Shown here one piece after another: positions 1-8,601 of a DNA stretch of 64,000 nucleotides (position 1 is its first letter; every line of letters starts with the position of its first letter). Source of the stretch: UBA966 sp046350355 (lineage in GTDB: Bacteria > Planctomycetota > Phycisphaerae > Phycisphaerales > SM1A02). The notes under the pieces are model-generated. The model saw nothing but the letters and a program-made list of their open reading frames with translations, ran no database searches and was not told the origin of the DNA. Made by a program: the position numbers and the translations under genes. The stretch covers positions 868,001 to 932,000 of the forward strand of contig JAXMAN010000001.1 in the NCBI GenBank assembly GCA_046350355.1. Direction: 5' to 3'.

Positions 1-65
1 GAACTCGACGCGCGGGAAGTGAGCGGTGCGCGCGGCGCGCGCGTGCCCGGCACGAGGTCGCGCGA

Positions 66-103
66 AAACGACGGCGCGCGCGGACGATGGTCCGCGCGCG
101 CCG
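66..103 (-). terminator. Rho-independent terminator of the superoxide dismutase gene
   Basis: A perfect 14-bp stem (72-85 with 90-103) closes a GATG loop. Read on the minus strand it is followed by GTCGTTTTCG. It lies 25 bp beyond the dismutase stop codon. Confidence 0.7.
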
Positions 104-128
104 GATGCGTTGCGGGGGATGCGCGCGC

Positions 129-935
<807 letters not shown>

Positions 936-945
936 GGGAGAGAAC

Positions 946-951
946 AGGATA
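946..951 (-). promoter_or_regulatory. -10-like box of sodA
   Basis: TATCCT on the minus strand ends 10 nt before the ATG at 935. No clear -35 is visible. The spacing would give a nearly leaderless mRNA. Confidence 0.4.
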
Positions 952-961
952 GCCCTGCTGC

Positions 962-967
962 TAGGCT
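962..967 (+). promoter_or_regulatory. -10-like box of thiE
   Basis: TAGGCT ends 7 nt before the ATG at 975. It is divergent from the sodA box in the same 39-bp gap, and there is no Shine-Dalgarno. Confidence 0.35.
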
Positions 968-974
968 TGCGTCG

Positions 975-2003
975 ATGCATTCGGTGGCCCGTGCGATCGA
1001 CGCCAACGCCAACCGCGCGCGGGAGGCGCTGCGCGTGCTGGAGGACGCCGCACGCTTCGCGCTGGACGACGCGGCGCTCGCGCGGCGCTTCAAGGAGCTG
1101 CGCCACGGGCTGCAGGGCGCGCTGGCCGCGCTCCCGCCCGGCTGGCTGGAGGCCAACCGCGACACGGCGGGGGATGTGGGCCGCGCGATCGAGGGCGCGC
1201 ACGAGTCCGCGCGCGCCGCGCACCGCGAGGTCGCCGCCGCCGCGGGAAAGCGCCTGGGCGAGGCGCTGCGCTCGATCGAGGAATGCCTGAAGACGGTCGA
1301 TCCCGCCGCCGCGCGCGCGGTCGAGGCGCTGCGCTACCTGGGCTACGACGCCGAGCGCGACCTGCTGCTGCGCATGGGCAGCGCCGCGCGGCGGCAATGG
1401 CGCGTCTGCGTGCTGCTGACGCAGTCGCTCTGCGCGCAGCCGTGGGAGCGCGTGCTCGAGCAGGCGCTCGCGGGCGGCGCGGACTGCATCCAGGTGCGCG
1501 AGAAGGAGATGCCCGCGCGCGAGCTGGCGGCGCGCGCGCGCGCGGTCGTCGCGGCGGCGCACGCGCACGGCGCGAGCGTGATCGTGAACGACCGTGCGGA
1601 CATCGCGCTGGCGGCGGGAGCCGACGGCGTGCACGTGGGGCAGGAGGATCTCTCGGTCGCGCAGGTGCGGCGCATCGCGGGCATGGCGCTGCTGGTGGGC
1701 GTGAGCACGCACTCGCGCGACGAGGCGCGCGCCGCCGTCGACGCGGGCGCGGACTACTGCGGCGTGGGCGCGATCTTCGCGACCGGGCTCAAGCCCGACC
1801 GCGCCCCCGCGGGCACGGCGGCGGTCGCGGCGTACCTGGCGGAGTTCGCGCGCGTGCCGCACCTGGCGATCGGCGGGATCACCCCCGCGCGGGTGCGCGA
1901 GCTCGCGGCGGTGGGCTGCCGCGGCGTCGCGGTCAGCGCGGCCGTCTGCGGCGCCGCGGATCCGGCGGCGGCGGTGCGCGCGCTGCGGGAGGGGCTGGAG
2001 TGA
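975..2003 (+). CDS. thiE: ThiD2-ThiE fusion, thiamine phosphate synthase
   Basis: Joins hydroxymethylpyrimidine diphosphate and thiazole phosphate to thiamine phosphate. Residues ~1-130 (DANANRAREALRVLEDAARFALDD and after) match the ThiD2-type N-terminal domain, whose family is described as a monofunctional HMP-phosphate kinase often fused to ThiE. Residues ~140-342 are the ThiE barrel, with CIQVREKEM, VIVNDRADIALAAGADGVHVGQEDL, GVSTHS and a C-terminal IGGIT phosphate-binding loop. At 342 aa it is longer than free-standing ThiE (~210 aa), as expected for the fusion. The next gene starts inside its stop codon (GTGA), so the two are probably translationally coupled. Confidence 0.9.
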   Translation: MHSVARAIDANANRAREALRVLEDAARFALDDAALARRFKELRHGLQGALAALPPGWLEANRDTAGDVGRAIEGAHESARAAHREVAAAAGKRLGEALRSIEECLKTVDPAAARAVEALRYLGYDAERDLLLRMGSAARRQWRVCVLLTQSLCAQPWERVLEQALAGGADCIQVREKEMPARELAARARAVVAAAHAHGASVIVNDRADIALAAGADGVHVGQEDLSVAQVRRIAGMALLVGVSTHSRDEARAAVDAGADYCGVGAIFATGLKPDRAPAGTAAVAAYLAEFARVPHLAIGGITPARVRELAAVGCRGVAVSAAVCGAADPAAAVRALREGLE

Positions 2004-2848
2004 GCGCCGGCGTGCGCGACGCGCGCTTCACGCTGCTGGGCACCGGCACCAGCGCGGGCGTCCCCGTGATCGCGTGCGAGTGCGCCACCTGCACGAGCGA
2101 CGATCCGCGCGACCGGCGCACGCGCACGGGCGCGATGCTGCAGTTCACCGACGCGGGCGGGCAGGAGCGGGTGGTGCTGGTGGACGCGCCGCCGGACCAT
2201 CGCGAGCACTCGCTGCGCCACAAGCTGCGCCGCGTGGACGCGATCCTCTTCACGCACGCGCACGTCGACCATGTCTTCGGCCTCGACGACGCGCGCCTCT
2301 ACAACGTGAGCATGCGCAGCCCGGTGCACCTCTTCGGCGAGCGCACGATGCTCGCGGAGCTCGAGCGCATCTACGAGCACATCTTCAAGCCGCACCGCAA
2401 CGTCAACAGGAGCTTCGTGGCCGACGTGACGACCACGCCGATCGAGCCCGGCGCCTCCTTCGACCTCCACGGCGTGCGCGTCACGCCGCTGCGCCTGCTG
2501 CACGGCGCGCTCCCGATCGTCGGCTACCGCTTCGACGTGGAAAATATGCCGGGCATGCCCGGCATATTTTCCGGGGGGCCGTTTCCGCTGGCGTACTGCA
2601 CGGACGTGAACGCGATCCCGCCGGAGACCTGGCCGCTGCTGCGCGGGCTCGACACGCTGGTGCTGGACATGCTGCGCGAGCGCCGCCACCCGACGCACTT
2701 CAGCCTCGCGGAGTCGCTGGAGGTCGCCGCGGAGGTGGGCGCCCGCCAGACGGTCTTCACCCACATGACCCACGACGCCCGCCACGCCGAGCTGGACGCC
2801 CGCCTCCCCGCGGGCGTCCGCCTGGGCCACGACGGGATGCGCCTCTAG
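2000..2848 (+). CDS. PhnP-like MBL-fold metallo-hydrolase with palindromic insertion
   Basis: Metal-dependent hydrolase of the metallo-beta-lactamase fold, closest in layout to PhnP (cyclic phosphodiesterase) and related planctomycete proteins. The N-terminus has GTSAGVPVIACECATC, with cysteines like those of PhnP, then the metal motif THAHVDHVFGLDD, the later TDV aspartate, and a final THMTHD. The GTG start at 2000 overlaps the thiE stop by 4 bp. 282 aa. Residues ~180-190 (ENMPGMPGIFS) are encoded by a perfect palindrome that keeps the frame open and sits just before the conserved AYCTDV strand. Substrate unknown; the thiE link is positional only. Confidence 0.8.
   Translation: MSAGVRDARFTLLGTGTSAGVPVIACECATCTSDDPRDRRTRTGAMLQFTDAGGQERVVLVDAPPDHREHSLRHKLRRVDAILFTHAHVDHVFGLDDARLYNVSMRSPVHLFGERTMLAELERIYEHIFKPHRNVNRSFVADVTTTPIEPGASFDLHGVRVTPLRLLHGALPIVGYRFDVENMPGMPGIFSGGPFPLAYCTDVNAIPPETWPLLRGLDTLVLDMLRERRHPTHFSLAESLEVAAEVGARQTVFTHMTHDARHAELDARLPAGVRLGHDGMRL
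2539..2572. repeat. Perfect 34-bp palindrome inside a coding sequence
   Basis: Both arms are 17 bp with no unpaired loop, centred between 2555 and 2556 on GGGCATGCCC. The outer arms are A/T-rich (GGAAAATATGCC), unlike the surrounding gene. It adds about eleven codons in frame. Confidence 0.85.
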
Positions 2849-2921
2849 CGCCCCCGGCGGGGCGGTTTTCCCGGAATTTCGGCCACCGGAGGGGCGCGGG
2901 CGGCCCGGGGGCGTCGTGCAG

Positions 2922-2927
2922 TATCAT
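2922..2927 (+). promoter_or_regulatory. -10-like box of atpG
   Basis: TATCAT ends 10 nt before the ATG at 2938. The sequence between is pyrimidine-rich (TCCTCCCCCT) and has no Shine-Dalgarno. Confidence 0.45.
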
Positions 2928-2937
2928 TCCTCCCCCT

Positions 2938-3825
2938 ATGGCTCAGCTCCGCGAAATCAAGAAGCGCATGGGCGCGGTCAAGACGATCCAGCGCATCACC
3001 AAGACGATGCAGATGATCGCGACGGCGAAGTACACCGCCTCGCTCGCGCGCGCCAAGAACAGCCGCCCGTACACCGACACCATCCGCGGGCTCGTGAGCC
3101 AGGTCGCCGCCCAGGCGGGCGACGCCACCCATCCGCTGCTGCAGGTCCCCGCCACCTCGACCGGCCGCGAGCTGGTCCTGGTGATCACCTCGGACCGCGG
3201 CCTCTGCGGCGCCTACAACTCGAACGTCCTGCGCATGGCCTCGCGCCTCATCGCCGAGTCCAAGTCGCAGGGCCGCACGACGGTCGTCGAGACCGCCGGC
3301 CGCAAGGCGATCGCCTTCTTCAAGTTCGCGAAGATGGACGTCGCGGCGCGCCACGCCGTCGGCGACCGTCCGCAGTACGAGACCGTCGACGCGATCGCGC
3401 AGTCCTACATCGACCGCTACGTCGCGGGCGAGTTCGACTCCGTGAAGGTCGTCTACACGCGCTTCGTCTCGGTCGCGCGCCAGCGCGCCGAGGTGATGCA
3501 GCTCCTGCCGCTCTCGCTCCCCAAGGAGCAGGGCGCGGACGCCGCCAAGTCCGCCGCGGCGCGCGTCGCCGACTACGAATTCAGCCCCTCCCCGGCCGAG
3601 CTGCTGGGCGAGCTGCTGCCCCGCTCGGTGAAGACCTCGCTCTTCCAGTCCTTCCTGGACGCGGTCGTCAGCGAGAACGTGATGCGCATGGTGGCGATGA
3701 AGGCCGCGACGGACAACGCCGGCGGCATCGGTCGCGACCTCAAGCGCAAGTTCAACCGCGCCCGTCAGGCGCGCATCACGACCGAGCTCAACGAGATCGT
3801 CGCCGGCGCCGAAGCGCTCAACTGA
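2938..3825 (+). CDS. atpG: ATP synthase F1 gamma subunit
   Basis: Central rotating shaft of F1 ATP synthase. The N-terminal helix (AQLREIKKRMGAVKTIQRITKTMQ), the SDRGLCGAYN strand at ~residue 83 and the C-terminal NAGGIGRDLKRKFNRARQARIT helix are all typical. 295 aa is normal length. It stands alone: the upstream neighbour is a metallo-hydrolase and the downstream neighbour a convergent rhodanese-like gene. No alpha, beta, delta or epsilon gene is near, although atpG normally sits between atpA and atpD. The TATCAT box just ahead of the start supports its own promoter. The gene is intact, and the rest of the operon or a second atpG must lie elsewhere. Confidence 0.96.
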   Translation: MAQLREIKKRMGAVKTIQRITKTMQMIATAKYTASLARAKNSRPYTDTIRGLVSQVAAQAGDATHPLLQVPATSTGRELVLVITSDRGLCGAYNSNVLRMASRLIAESKSQGRTTVVETAGRKAIAFFKFAKMDVAARHAVGDRPQYETVDAIAQSYIDRYVAGEFDSVKVVYTRFVSVARQRAEVMQLLPLSLPKEQGADAAKSAAARVADYEFSPSPAELLGELLPRSVKTSLFQSFLDAVVSENVMRMVAMKAATDNAGGIGRDLKRKFNRARQARITTELNEIVAGAEALN

Positions 3826-3831
3826 GCCGGG

Positions 3832-4341
3832 CTACTTCGTCGCGGCTGCGCCATCCTTCGCCGCGGGCGCCGCGCCCGAGGGCGTCGCGCCCTTCGCGAT
3901 GGTGTAGCCCTCCTTCTGCCAGGCCTTCAGTCCGCCGCGCAGCGTGAAGACGTCCTTGTAGCCCAGCTCCATGAGGCTCTTGGAGGCGGCCTTCGCGACG
4001 ACATCGCCGTAGTCCGTGTCGTAGACGACGAAGAGGTTGTAGCCCGCGAGGCGCTCGCGCGCGGTCTCGCGCAGGTCGGCGAGGGGCACGTTGATCGCGC
4101 CGGGGATGTGCCCCTCCGCGTACTGCTTGGCGGAGCGCGGGTCGACGTAGACGCCCTTGGGCGCCTTCTCCAGGAAGCGGCCCGGCGTGTTCATCTTGTC
4201 GACGGCGGCGGGGGGCTCGAGCAGCTCGAGCATCGTGTCGTTGGTCTTGGTCTCGCAGCCGACGAGCGCCGTCAGCGCGGGGATCGCGGCGAGGGCGAGG
4301 AGGGCGGCGGCGGCGAGGGGCGCGGGGGAGCGGCGGTGCAT
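3832..4341 (-). CDS. Rhodanese-like lipoprotein lacking the catalytic cysteine
   Basis: 169 aa. Residues 1-29 form a lipoprotein signal ending in the lipobox LVGC, so the protein should be lipid-anchored outside the cytoplasmic membrane. The body is one rhodanese-homology domain (VDPRSAKQYAEGHIPGAINVP, then LRGGLKAWQKEGY). Where active rhodaneses have the loop Cys (VVYCxxG), this protein reads VVYDTDYG, so sulfur transfer is unlikely and a binding or sensing role is more plausible. It ends in an Ala-rich tail. It converges on atpG with 6 bp between stop codons. Confidence 0.8.
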   Translation of the reverse strand: MHRRSPAPLAAAALLALAAIPALTALVGCETKTNDTMLELLEPPAAVDKMNTPGRFLEKAPKGVYVDPRSAKQYAEGHIPGAINVPLADLRETARERLAGYNLFVVYDTDYGDVVAKAASKSLMELGYKDVFTLRGGLKAWQKEGYTIAKGATPSGAAPAAKDGAAATK

Positions 4342-4472
4342 CGGTGAGTCCAGTCTGGGCGGATCGGCCCTGGGACGCGCGCAGCGGGGTTCGCGCGGGG
4401 CCCGCGCGCGGCGCGCGCCGGCGTCGGTGCGGAAGTTGCGGGCGCGACGCGCCATCGCGTGCGGCCCGGAGC

Positions 4473-4478
4473 GATACT
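4473..4478 (+). promoter_or_regulatory. -10-like box before the DsbD-N-like gene
   Basis: GATACT ends 7 nt before the ATG at 4486. There is no Shine-Dalgarno in the gap. Confidence 0.3.
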
Positions 4479-4485
4479 ACCGCCC

Positions 4486-5484
4486 ATGCACCTGGCACTG
4501 TTCGCCGCGATCCTGGCCGCCGCCGCACTCACGCAGACGCCGCCCGACGGCGCGCCGGGTGCCGCGCCCGGCGGCGCGCCCGACGACGCGAAGCCCGCGG
4601 CCTCCGGCGCCGGCGCGCGCGCGCCCGGACTCTCCGAGGGGATTGACCGCGCGAAGTTCCGCTGGGGCCAGGCGACCGACGGGAGCTGGGTGCTCGTCGC
4701 GAGCTTCGACATCACGCCGGGCTGGCACACCTACTGGATGAACCCCGGCGACAGCGGCGACGCGCCGAGCTTCGAGCTCACCGTCCCCGAGGGCTGGCAG
4801 GTCGGCGAGACGATCTACCCGCGCCCGGACGTGAAGCTCATGGATGGCGCGCCCTTCTACGGCTACGAGGGGCGCGCGCACTACCTCATCCCGGTGCGGC
4901 GCGTCGGCGACGCGGGCGACACCGGCTGGAACAACCCCGGCGGCAGCGCGGGCAGCGGCGGCAAGTGGAAGATCTCCGCGCGCATCATGGCGTGCCGCTC
5001 GCGCTGCACGATGTCCAAGGCGAGCGCCGAGGGCACCTGGCCGCCCAGCCCCGAGGCGGGCACCGACATCAACCTCAACGGCGGCAGCTTCGACGGCCGC
5101 TCGCTCCCCGCGACGGCGGCGAAGGCGGGGCTCTTCGCGCGGCTGGAGACGGGCAAGGTGCGGATCGAGGGCTCGGCCCGCGGCCACGCCAGCGCCAGTT
5201 TCGTGCCCGCGGCGGTCCCGGGGATGCAGCTCACCCTTCCCTCCGATGCCGCGGCGGTCGCCGGCACCGTCGACGGGGACAAGTTCAAGATCGCCTGCGC
5301 CCTGGAGTCGCCGGGCGCGGGCCCCCGCACCCCGGCCTTCGCGGGCCTGGTCCTCCTGGGGCGATCCCCGGGGGATCCCTGCGTCTGGATCACGATTCCC
5401 CACCCGCTGGCGGGCCCGGAGGCCGCCCCCGGCGCCAACGGGGTCGGGGCATCCGATGGGGCTCCGCCGTCGAAGGGTGGCTGA
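4486..5484 (+). CDS. Secreted DsbD N-terminal-domain-like protein
   Basis: 332 aa with a short signal peptide (LALFAAILAAAAL) and an Ala/Pro/Gly-rich linker to ~residue 55. The next ~130 residues resemble the DsbD alpha (disulfide corrector) domain: GWHTYWMNPGDSGDAPSFEL, PEGWQVGETIYPRPDVKL, FYGYEGRAHYLIPV. The paired cysteines in MACRSRC may be the redox pair. There is no membrane-spanning DsbD beta domain and no thioredoxin domain, so it is a free extracytoplasmic domain. The next gene encodes a secreted thioredoxin-fold protein, which suggests a shared role in thiol redox outside the cytoplasm. Partner and direction of electron flow are inferred. Confidence 0.75.
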   Translation: MHLALFAAILAAAALTQTPPDGAPGAAPGGAPDDAKPAASGAGARAPGLSEGIDRAKFRWGQATDGSWVLVASFDITPGWHTYWMNPGDSGDAPSFELTVPEGWQVGETIYPRPDVKLMDGAPFYGYEGRAHYLIPVRRVGDAGDTGWNNPGGSAGSGGKWKISARIMACRSRCTMSKASAEGTWPPSPEAGTDINLNGGSFDGRSLPATAAKAGLFARLETGKVRIEGSARGHASASFVPAAVPGMQLTLPSDAAAVAGTVDGDKFKIACALESPGAGPRTPAFAGLVLLGRSPGDPCVWITIPHPLAGPEAAPGANGVGASDGAPPSKGG

Positions 5485-5622
5485 ACTCAACGTCGGTCTG
5501 GCGCGTCTGTACCAGACACCGCATTGGGGCCCCGCGGCACAGGGGCCTCGCACTGGATCGGAATTCCGAGCCCGCCCGGACCCTGCGTCCGCACCCACGG
5601 CGGGCTCCATGAAGGAGCATCG

Positions 5623-6291
5623 ATGAAGAACCTGAAGATGATCGCGTCCATGGGCCTGTTCGCTGCGCTCGCGGCCGGCACCGCCGCCTACGCGCAGTCC
5701 GCGCCCGCCTCCGGCAGCAAGCAGTCGGAGAAGCAGACGGAGAAGAAGAAGGAGAAGAAGGCCGAGAAGCATGGGGACCACGCGAAGGTCGGCGCCCCCG
5801 CTCCGGCGTTCACGCTCAAGGACTCCGCCGGCAAGGACGTCAGCCTCGCCGACTTCAAGGGCAAGGTCGTCGTCCTCGAGTGGATGAACCCCGGCTGCCC
5901 GGTCTGCAAGGGCAAGATGGAGGACGGCTCCGTCGCGAAGATGATGGACGCCTCGAAGAAGATCAACAGCGACGTGGTCTTCCTGTTCATCAATTCGACC
6001 GCCGCGATGGCCAGCGACCCCGCGGCCAGCGGCAGCTACCTCAAGGCCAACAAGATCGACGCCGCCGCCCTGATCGACGGCGACGGCAACGTCGGCCACA
6101 TGTACGGCGCCAAGACGACGCCGCACTGCTTCGTCATCGACGCCAGCGGCACGCTCGTCTACGAGGGCGCGATCGACGACAAGGGCTCGACGAACTACGT
6201 CGTCAACGCGGTGCAGGCGCTCAAGGACGGCAAGCCGGTCACCCCGGCCACGACCGCGTCCTACGGCTGCAGCGTGAAGTACAAGAAGTGA
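5623..6291 (+). CDS. Secreted redoxin/AhpC-TSA family thioredoxin-like protein
   Basis: 222 aa. Signal peptide MKNLKMIASMGLFAALAAGTAAYAQS, then a highly charged Lys/Glu linker (residues ~33-55), then a thioredoxin-fold domain. The WMNPGCPVCKG segment (GCPVC) gives a CxxC redox site, and DFKGKVVVLEW plus TTPHCFVIDASGTLVYEGAIDD are typical of the redoxin family. The C-terminus SYGCSVKYKK adds another conserved Cys. AAGGAG lies 5-6 nt before the ATG. It follows the DsbD-N-like gene by 138 bp and probably works in the same extracytoplasmic thiol pathway; whether it is a reductase or a peroxidase cannot be decided here. Confidence 0.85.
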   Translation: MKNLKMIASMGLFAALAAGTAAYAQSAPASGSKQSEKQTEKKKEKKAEKHGDHAKVGAPAPAFTLKDSAGKDVSLADFKGKVVVLEWMNPGCPVCKGKMEDGSVAKMMDASKKINSDVVFLFINSTAAMASDPAASGSYLKANKIDAAALIDGDGNVGHMYGAKTTPHCFVIDASGTLVYEGAIDDKGSTNYVVNAVQALKDGKPVTPATTASYGCSVKYKK

Positions 6292-6362
6292 GCCACCGCG
6301 CACGGCGCGGTGCGCGGAGATCCTGACTCGCGCCCACGCCTCGTGGGAATCTCGCAAGACGA

Positions 6363-6406
6363 CCGGCGGCCGGACCTGTGTGGGTCCGGTCGCCGGATCG
6401 CTTTTG
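6363..6406. terminator. Bidirectional terminator between redoxin and dnaN
   Basis: A 14-bp stem with one G-T pair (6363-6376 with 6383-6396) and a TGTGTG loop is followed by ATCGCTTTTG on the plus strand. It sits between convergent genes. Confidence 0.6.
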
Positions 6407-6463
6407 CGGGGTGCGTGGCGCGCAGGCGCGACGGGGGCGCGGGGCAGGCCCGCGCGGCGCCGG

Positions 6464-7573
6464 TCAGCCCACGTTCACGGGCATGACGACGTAGGTGAAC
6501 TCCTGGCCCACCTTGAGCACGCCCGGCTTCTGCGGGGTGCGCATCTCGATCATGACCTGCTGGCCGTCGACGACCTTGAGCGCGTCGACGATGAAGTTCG
6601 GCTGGAAGCCGATCTCGATCGCGTCGCCCTGGTAGCCGGACATCGGCACGCGGATCTCGGCCTCGCCCATCTCGGGGGCGCGGCTGCTGACCACGAGCGT
6701 GTCGCCCTTGAAGGCGAAGCGCACGCCCTTGCTCTCCTCGTTGGTGAGGAGCGCGGCGCGGCGGATCGCGGTCGCCAGGTCGGTGGCGTCGAAGCTGACG
6801 CGCTTGTCGTGGTCCTTGGGGATGACGTCCTCGAAGGGCGGGAAGGTGCCCTCGACGAGGCTCGTCACCAGCGTGCCCGCGCCCTCGACCTGGAAGACGG
6901 CCTGGCCGTCGGCGTGGCCGATGACGACCTTCGCGTCGGGGTCGCCGAGCATCTTGACCAGGATGTTGAGGCTCTTGGAGGGGACGATGAAGGTCATGTC
7001 CCCCTCGCCGGTGCAGGCGCCCGCGGCGACCGCGAGGCGCTTGCCGTCGGTGCCGACCAGGCGGATCCGCTTGCCCTTGCGCTCCATGAGCACGCCGTTG
7101 ATCGCGAAGCGCGCGTTCTCGACGGCGGTGGCGAAGAGGGTGCGCGCGATGAGGCGGCGCAGGGACTCGGCGGTCACCTCGAAGGCGCCCGTGGGCTGCG
7201 GCTCGCGGCCCGCGGGGTACTCCTTCGGGTCGTAGCCGAAGATCTTGAAGATGCTGCCTTCGCCCTTGACGGTGGCGACGTTCTTCTCGATCTCGATCGC
7301 GACGGTGGAGTCCTCGCAGGTGCGGACGATCTGGTTGAGCTTGTCCGCGGGGATGAGCGCCTCGCCGTCGGAGACGACCTCGACGCTGGGGACCGCGAGG
7401 GTCAGCGAGATCTGCCCGTCGGTGGCGCGCAGGTGCAGCTCGCCCTCCTTGGCGGAGAGCTTCAGGCAGGTGAGCACCGGGGTGGTGGTGCGCGACGGGA
7501 CGACCCCGGACGCCATGGTGAGGGCGTCGACGAGGGCGGAACGATCGCAGTTGACCTTCAGGTTCGCTGGCAT
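6464..7573 (-). CDS. dnaN: DNA polymerase III sliding clamp (beta subunit)
   Basis: Ring-shaped processivity clamp of the replicative polymerase. 369 aa, normal for the family, with three repeated clamp domains; PSRTTTPVLTCLKLSA, EKNVATVKG, ALLTNEESKGVRFAF and the closing YVVMPVNV are recognisable. The ATG at 7573 has GGAG 8 nt upstream and a TACACT box further up (7595-7600), giving a ~15-nt leader. No dnaA, recF or gyrB lies beside it, so this is not a classic origin-linked dnaN locus. It is divergent from the small zinc-ribbon membrane protein gene. Confidence 0.96.
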   Translation of the reverse strand: MPANLKVNCDRSALVDALTMASGVVPSRTTTPVLTCLKLSAKEGELHLRATDGQISLTLAVPSVEVVSDGEALIPADKLNQIVRTCEDSTVAIEIEKNVATVKGEGSIFKIFGYDPKEYPAGREPQPTGAFEVTAESLRRLIARTLFATAVENARFAINGVLMERKGKRIRLVGTDGKRLAVAAGACTGEGDMTFIVPSKSLNILVKMLGDPDAKVVIGHADGQAVFQVEGAGTLVTSLVEGTFPPFEDVIPKDHDKRVSFDATDLATAIRRAALLTNEESKGVRFAFKGDTLVVSSRAPEMGEAEIRVPMSGYQGDAIEIGFQPNFIVDALKVVDGQQVMIEMRTPQKPGVLKVGQEFTYVVMPVNVG

Positions 7574-7657
7574 GGCTTGCTCCGGGAAAGGCGGAGTGTA
7601 TCCGGCCCGAGAGGGGGGTTCCCGGGCGCGTCCCTTCCGCATCCGGGCCGCTGCGCC

Positions 7658-7663
7658 TACCCT
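7658..7663 (+). promoter_or_regulatory. -10-like box of the zinc-ribbon membrane protein gene
   Basis: TACCCT ends 7 nt before the GTG at 7671; no Shine-Dalgarno is present. Confidence 0.4.
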
Positions 7664-7670
7664 TTCCTCG

Positions 7671-8066
7671 GTGCTCCAGCGCATCCTCAGCTCCGTCCGC
7701 GCCAACTACGGGCTGACCGTGTTCTTCCTGTACCTGGGGGCGTTCGCGATCGCCTTCGTCGGCACCGTGACGCTGCCGCTGGTGGCGATCGTGATGGTGA
7801 TCGCGTCGGTCCTGATGCTGGTGCCGCTGGTGCTGCTGGGCGACATCATCGGCATCTGCTCGCGCGCCGCGACGCGTCCGTACCTGCGCCGGGGCGTCTG
7901 CCCGCGCTGCCGCGCGCAGCAGGGTCCCGCGTGGGAGGCGCCTATCTACCGCTGCGCCTTCTGCCCGGCGGCGTACGAGGCCGACGGCGATCCCTACGAG
8001 GGCGACGAGCGCGTGGTGCACGAGTCGGGCGCTCCGGTCGCGCCCGCGGCGCCGCCCAACACCTGA
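7671..8066 (+). CDS. Small membrane protein with C-terminal zinc ribbon
   Basis: 131 aa, function not recognised. Residues ~10-60 are strongly hydrophobic (VFFLYLGAFAIAFVG, then LVAIVMVIASVLMLVPLVLLG), consistent with two membrane spans. A cytosolic tail has two CxxC knuckles (CPRC and CAFC, ~18 residues apart), the pattern of a structural zinc ribbon. It ends in a Pro/Ala-rich tail. The start is the GTG at 7671, with a -10-like box just before it. The next gene, a phosphatase, is 36 bp downstream in the same direction but seems to have its own -10 box. Confidence 0.6.
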   Translation: MLQRILSSVRANYGLTVFFLYLGAFAIAFVGTVTLPLVAIVMVIASVLMLVPLVLLGDIIGICSRAATRPYLRRGVCPRCRAQQGPAWEAPIYRCAFCPAAYEADGDPYEGDERVVHESGAPVAPAAPPNT

Positions 8067-8090
8067 CGGCGGGGCCCGCCGCGCGCGCCG

Positions 8091-8096
8091 TACCAT
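8091..8096 (+). promoter_or_regulatory. -10-like box of the LMW phosphatase gene
   Basis: TACCAT ends 6 nt before the GTG at 8103, with no Shine-Dalgarno. Confidence 0.4.
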
Positions 8097-8102
8097 TCCC
8101 GC

Positions 8103-8552
8103 GTGCGCACGATCCTCTTCATCTGCACGGGCAACACCTGCCGTTCGCCGATGGCCGAGGCGATCGCGCGCGACCTGCTCGACCACGGGCAGGTGCCGGG
8201 CAAGGGGCGCGAGGTCTTCGTCGCCAGCGCGGGGCTCGCGGCGTGGGACGGCAGCCCCGTCTCGCGCGAGACGATGGCGACGCTCGACCGGCTGGGCATC
8301 GACTTCGACGGCTCCTCCAAGCGCCTGACGCCCGAGATGATCCGCAAGGCGGACTTCGTGCTGGGCATGACGCGCGCGCACGTGATCGCGGCGCGCGCGA
8401 TGGTGGGCGGCGAGCGGCACGCGGAGAAGGTGCAGCCGGTGGACCTGGCGGGGGATCTCGAGGATCCCATCGGGCAGGGACAGGGCGCGTACGATGCCCT
8501 GGCCGAGCGGCTGCAGCGCGTCCTCCCCGGGCGGCTCCAGGAGCTCCTCTGA
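8103..8552 (+). CDS. Low-molecular-weight protein tyrosine phosphatase family
   Basis: 149 aa. The P-loop CTGNTCRS right at the N-terminus is the CX5R catalytic signature, with Cys as nucleophile and Arg binding phosphate. The later DLEDPIG supplies the general-acid Asp. The GTG start places the P-loop at residues 8-15, as in family members. Substrates may be phosphoproteins or another phosphoester. rpiB follows 49 bp downstream, an adjacency also common in other bacteria. Confidence 0.88.
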   Translation: MRTILFICTGNTCRSPMAEAIARDLLDHGQVPGKGREVFVASAGLAAWDGSPVSRETMATLDRLGIDFDGSSKRLTPEMIRKADFVLGMTRAHVIAARAMVGGERHAEKVQPVDLAGDLEDPIGQGQGAYDALAERLQRVLPGRLQELL

Positions 8553-8601
8553 CGGACGCGCCGCGCGGCGCGTCGCCCGCCTCCTTTCCGCAGGCCAGCG
8601 C

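Noticed and set aside
6464..7573. Replication origin next to dnaN
   Set aside because: No dnaA or DnaA-box cluster was noticed nearby and neighbours are unrelated; dnaN is separated from the origin in many planctomycetes.
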